In this document: piece after piece, positions 61,559-64,000 of the stretch
Layout: each line of letters opens with the position of its first letter
Position numbering within the stretch: the stretch's first letter is position 1
Assembly (NCBI GenBank): GCA_031180825.1
Contig: JAPSLM010000001.1
Location: forward strand, 62,001 to 126,000
DNA: 64,000 nt
Source of the DNA: Paenibacillus sp.
GTDB lineage: Bacteria; Bacillota; Bacilli; Paenibacillales; NBRC-103111
Reading direction: 5' to 3'
Notes under the pieces: generated by a model
What the model saw: only the letters and a program-made list of their open reading frames with translations
Database searches by the model: none
Told to the model about the DNA's origin: nothing
Translations under genes and position numbers: made by a program

Positions 61559-63780
61559 AGCAGCGGCGGAATTGGCTTGGGCGTCTGCTGTGGAACGATT
61601 GGCCGCACCGCTTGTCGGCGCTTTTGTCCGGCTTGATTTTGCTTCAATTCGTGTTCTGGTTTGCCAAAGAAGACGGCTTCTGGCTACCGGAGACGGTTAT
61701 CATCGTGAAGCTGACGCTGCTGGCCGTATTTGCGTTCGAGCACGCGACCCGGCTGCATTGGATTGTTCGCGGCCTTTTGCAGCTTGTCTCCGTCGTGGTC
61801 ATCAACGTGCTCGTTCTTGAGCGATTTGATATCATCGGACCGATGAAGGCGTCCAGCTTTTTGAGCTCGAAGCTGTTCTTGAATTTGTACGAGCTTACGC
61901 CGTATTTGTGGTTCGGCATGGGCGCCTGGGTCGTTTATGTCACGATCATTTGGTGGGTGGAAGTCAAGTGGCGGGTATATGTCCTGCTGGTAGCCAGCGT
62001 GCTTGCGCTTTGTATCCGCGATTCGTTTTCGTCCATTTATTTGTGGCCTCAAGTGGCCGTGATCGTCGGCTGCGGGCTGCTGCTTCTGATCCTTAATCAT
62101 TTCACGCAGCTGCGGCGCAAAGACCCGGCCGCTTGGCGGCATTTGGCGGAATATCCGGCTTCCGTCGCCATCACGGTCGCATCTTTAATCGGGGTGACGG
62201 TGCTCGCCGGATCGCTTATGCCCGAGGTCGGCCCGATGCTGACCGACCCCTACACCGCTTGGCGCACGTCCCGGGGGGAGCCGATGGCCTTCACCACGGG
62301 GAAAGGCGTCCAAGTGCCTCCCAGCGAGGCGATGGACAGCTCGTCAGGCTACAGCCGGAGCGATGCGAACTTGGGAGGCGGCTTCCGGTTCGACTATACG
62401 CCGGTCATGAAGGTGGAAACGAATCACCGCGCTTATTGGCGGGGCGAGACGCGCTCCCACTATACCGGCAAGGGCTGGGAGGAAAGCGACAGCGAACGGC
62501 GCGGTCCGTGGAATGCGGTCAGGCCGCAAGCCCCGCTTCCGGCGGACGCCCGGTCAGCCGGCTCCAAGGCGAAGACGGTGGAGGTGAAGCAAACCGTCAC
62601 GCTGATGTCGGCGCAGCAGTATCCCGTATTGTTCGGAGCCTATTCCATCCAGAAAGTGATGGGGCTGGACGGCTCCCAAGGCGGCTTCGCGCCGCTGCAA
62701 TGGTCGGCTCCGCAATCCGAGATCCGCTACAGCGAGCGCGAGCCGTACCCGCAAACGTACACGATCGTCTCGCAAATGCCGGTGGTGAACGAAGAAGCGC
62801 TGCGGAAGCTGCCTCTTGCGCCGCCGGGGCCGGGCATGGCGGAATTCGTCCAGCTGCCAAGCAGCGTGCCGGAGCGGGTCCGGAAGCTGGCTGCCGATCT
62901 GACGAAGGATGCGGCCAGTCCGTACGACAAAGCGAAGAAGCTGGAGAAGTTCTTGCAGACGAGCTTTCCGTATACGAACAAACCGGACCTCAGCAAGGGG
63001 CAGAGCCGCGATTTTGTCGACCGGTTCCTGTTTGAAATTAAAGAAGGCTATTGCGATTATTACTCTACCGCCATGGTGGTTCTGTCCCGCTCGGTCGGGC
63101 TGCCGGCGCGCTGGGTCAAAGGCTACGCGTCGGGGACACCGGATTTTCAGCCGACGGAGCTGCAAGGTTTCGCCCCCAACGAGCTGCTGATGGACCCGGA
63201 TGGCGGCGGGGTCTACACGGTGCGCAACTCCGACGCCCACTCCTGGGTCGAAATTTATTTCGACGGCTATGGATGGCTCCCGTTTGAGCCGACAGCCGGT
63301 TTCGCGATGCCGCGCGCCGTGCTGTTGGAAGAAACAACCATTTCTCCGGCCGAGCCTCAACCAGCTCCGCAGCCGGAAACGAAGCCGGAAGAGCCTTCCG
63401 TCGAAACGCACCATTTGGCAGCGTGGGGCATTGCTGCCGCCGTGATCGCCGTCGCTGCATTTCTCGTTTGGAAGCTGCAGGTTATCGAGCTGCTGAAGGA
63501 ACGCGCGCGCCGCCGCCGGGCTTCGCTGCTGAAGCAGAAGGTCATCGTGGAATGCGAACGCCTGCTGCGCATTTTCCGGCGCAACGGATATGTGCGCGAG
63601 GAGCATGAGACGCTGCGCGAAGCGGTGCGCCGCTGGTCCCGACAGAGCCGCTGGATGGGCGACGAGCTGGAAGCCGTGCTCCACGTGTTCGAGAAGGCGA
63701 AGTACGGAAAAGCGGAGATCACGGAAGAAGACTGGAAGAAAACGACACAAATTGTCGAACGCTTGCGTTCGCAGATGTAA
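61555..63780 (+). CDS. Membrane transglutaminase-like protein (TgpA type) with DUF4129 tail
   Basis: A 741-residue protein. Five or six N-terminal membrane segments (about 20-230) are followed by an extracytoplasmic region with a transglutaminase-like domain (about 470-580), another membrane segment near 620 and a cytoplasmic DUF4129 tail (about 650-735). The catalytic Cys500 is in GYCDYYSTAMVVL, His562 in DAHSWVEIYFDGYGW and the Asp follows in GWLPFEPT. The substrate is unknown; cell-surface protein processing is usual speculation. ATGA overlap with the DUF58 gene; GGAGG upstream. Confidence 0.92.
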   Translation: MKQRRNWLGRLLWNDWPHRLSALLSGLILLQFVFWFAKEDGFWLPETVIIVKLTLLAVFAFEHATRLHWIVRGLLQLVSVVVINVLVLERFDIIGPMKASSFLSSKLFLNLYELTPYLWFGMGAWVVYVTIIWWVEVKWRVYVLLVASVLALCIRDSFSSIYLWPQVAVIVGCGLLLLILNHFTQLRRKDPAAWRHLAEYPASVAITVASLIGVTVLAGSLMPEVGPMLTDPYTAWRTSRGEPMAFTTGKGVQVPPSEAMDSSSGYSRSDANLGGGFRFDYTPVMKVETNHRAYWRGETRSHYTGKGWEESDSERRGPWNAVRPQAPLPADARSAGSKAKTVEVKQTVTLMSAQQYPVLFGAYSIQKVMGLDGSQGGFAPLQWSAPQSEIRYSEREPYPQTYTIVSQMPVVNEEALRKLPLAPPGPGMAEFVQLPSSVPERVRKLAADLTKDAASPYDKAKKLEKFLQTSFPYTNKPDLSKGQSRDFVDRFLFEIKEGYCDYYSTAMVVLSRSVGLPARWVKGYASGTPDFQPTELQGFAPNELLMDPDGGGVYTVRNSDAHSWVEIYFDGYGWLPFEPTAGFAMPRAVLLEETTISPAEPQPAPQPETKPEEPSVETHHLAAWGIAAAVIAVAAFLVWKLQVIELLKERARRRRASLLKQKVIVECERLLRIFRRNGYVREEHETLREAVRRWSRQSRWMGDELEAVLHVFEKAKYGKAEITEEDWKKTTQIVERLRSQM

Positions 63781-63794
63781 ATTTAGACCGATCG

Positions 63795-63832
63795 GCAAAC
63801 CGCGCCTTTGCGGAGGGCGGTTTGCTTTTTTT
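63795..63832 (+). terminator. Terminator of the MoxR operon
   Basis: GCAAACCG (63795-63802) pairs with CGGTTTGC (63818-63825), an inner CC/GG pair strengthens it, and TTTTTTT follows. Confidence 0.88.
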
Positions 63833-63842
63833 GTTCGCTATT

Positions 63843-63872
63843 TTGCAACAAAATGGACAGTTATGGTATAGT
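63843..63872 (+). promoter_or_regulatory. Promoter of yqeG
   Basis: TTGCAA (63843-63848), an 18-base spacer and TATAGT (63867-63872) with an extended TG at 63864-63865. Confidence 0.75.
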
Positions 63873-63910
63873 TTGACGTATACAGCCTAATGTCTTTCGA
63901 GGTGAACGCT

Positions 63911-64000
63911 TTGCTGAAAAAGCTGATTCCGCGTCAACAAGTCAACACGATATTTGACATAGATCTTCAAGCGTTATGGGAGCAGGGATACCGCGGCATC
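63911..64000 (+). CDS. yqeG: YqeG-family HAD phosphatase, N-terminal part
   Basis: The first 30 residues (LLKKLIPRQQVNTIFDIDLQ, then ALWEQGYRGI) match the N-terminus of YqeG, a HAD IIIA phosphatase whose catalytic DLDNTLV motif should lie just beyond the edge. TTG 63911 has GAGGTGAA 7 bases upstream. In bacilli yqeG begins the yqeGH-aroE-yhbY-nadD cluster, so those genes are expected to the right. Confidence 0.87.
   Translation, partial: MLKKLIPRQQVNTIFDIDLQALWEQGYRGI

Overview
The window reads as chromosomal DNA of a spore-forming, fairly GC-rich Firmicute, most likely Paenibacillus or a close Paenibacillaceae relative. The grounds are the strong AGGAGG-type ribosome binding sites, frequent TTG and GTG starts, sigma-A promoters, spore genes (spoVAC, spoVAD, spoVAE, a DUF421/DUF1657 protein, a spo0E relic, a LysM/GH18 spore-type enzyme), an S-layer-homology protein, and the start of yqeG at the right edge. 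No rRNA, tRNA or CRISPR array was seen.

Layout. 1-2.35 kb: the end of an oligopeptide ABC transporter operon. 2.5-5.1 kb: a TPR-like protein, a degraded gap and a universal stress protein. 5.5-10.1 kb: four consecutive pyridoxal-phosphate genes (cysteine synthase, basic amino acid decarboxylase, SufS-type desulfurase, YggS). 10.2-20.8 kb: an amino-acid utilisation block. It holds a PAS/AAA+ regulator with degenerate sigma-54 motifs, a complete Liv-type transporter, a DMT permease, proline dehydrogenase and P5C dehydrogenase.

20.9-27.5 kb is a visibly AT-rich accessory island. It contains an SLH protein, a decayed secreted-protein gene, a small gene coupled to a frameshifted spo0E relic, a frameshifted IS110 transposase, a small XRE regulator and the most interesting item in the window. 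That item is a helix-turn-helix/TPR regulator of RRNPP type overlapping by ATGA a 42-residue exported-peptide gene, a candidate peptide quorum-sensing pair.

27.6-36.4 kb carries an MFS exporter, LysR and TetR regulators, a deleted SDR gene, a LysM/SH3/GH18 enzyme, a glycerophosphodiesterase, a YdjM-like membrane hydrolase, phosphatidylserine decarboxylase and a Cys/Ser-tailed membrane protein. 36.4-40.8 kb is a heterodimeric multidrug ABC exporter behind a leader with a leader ORF and mutually exclusive antiterminator and terminator hairpins. 40.9-51.7 kb holds an acetylxylan esterase, a divergently controlled MFS/TetR pair with two operators, fructokinase, aspartase, a DMT/AraC pair and an AgaS-aldolase-kinase operon.

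52.1-64 kb has an L,D-transpeptidase, an orphan structured RNA candidate, a DUF1328 mini-protein, CorA, a UxaC-like isomerase, the spoVA/2Duf spore cluster, a MoxR-DUF58-transglutaminase operon and the beginning of yqeG. Coordinates of starts were chosen from ribosome binding sites, so several differ from the longest open frame. Functional calls rest on recognised motifs; no database search was possible.
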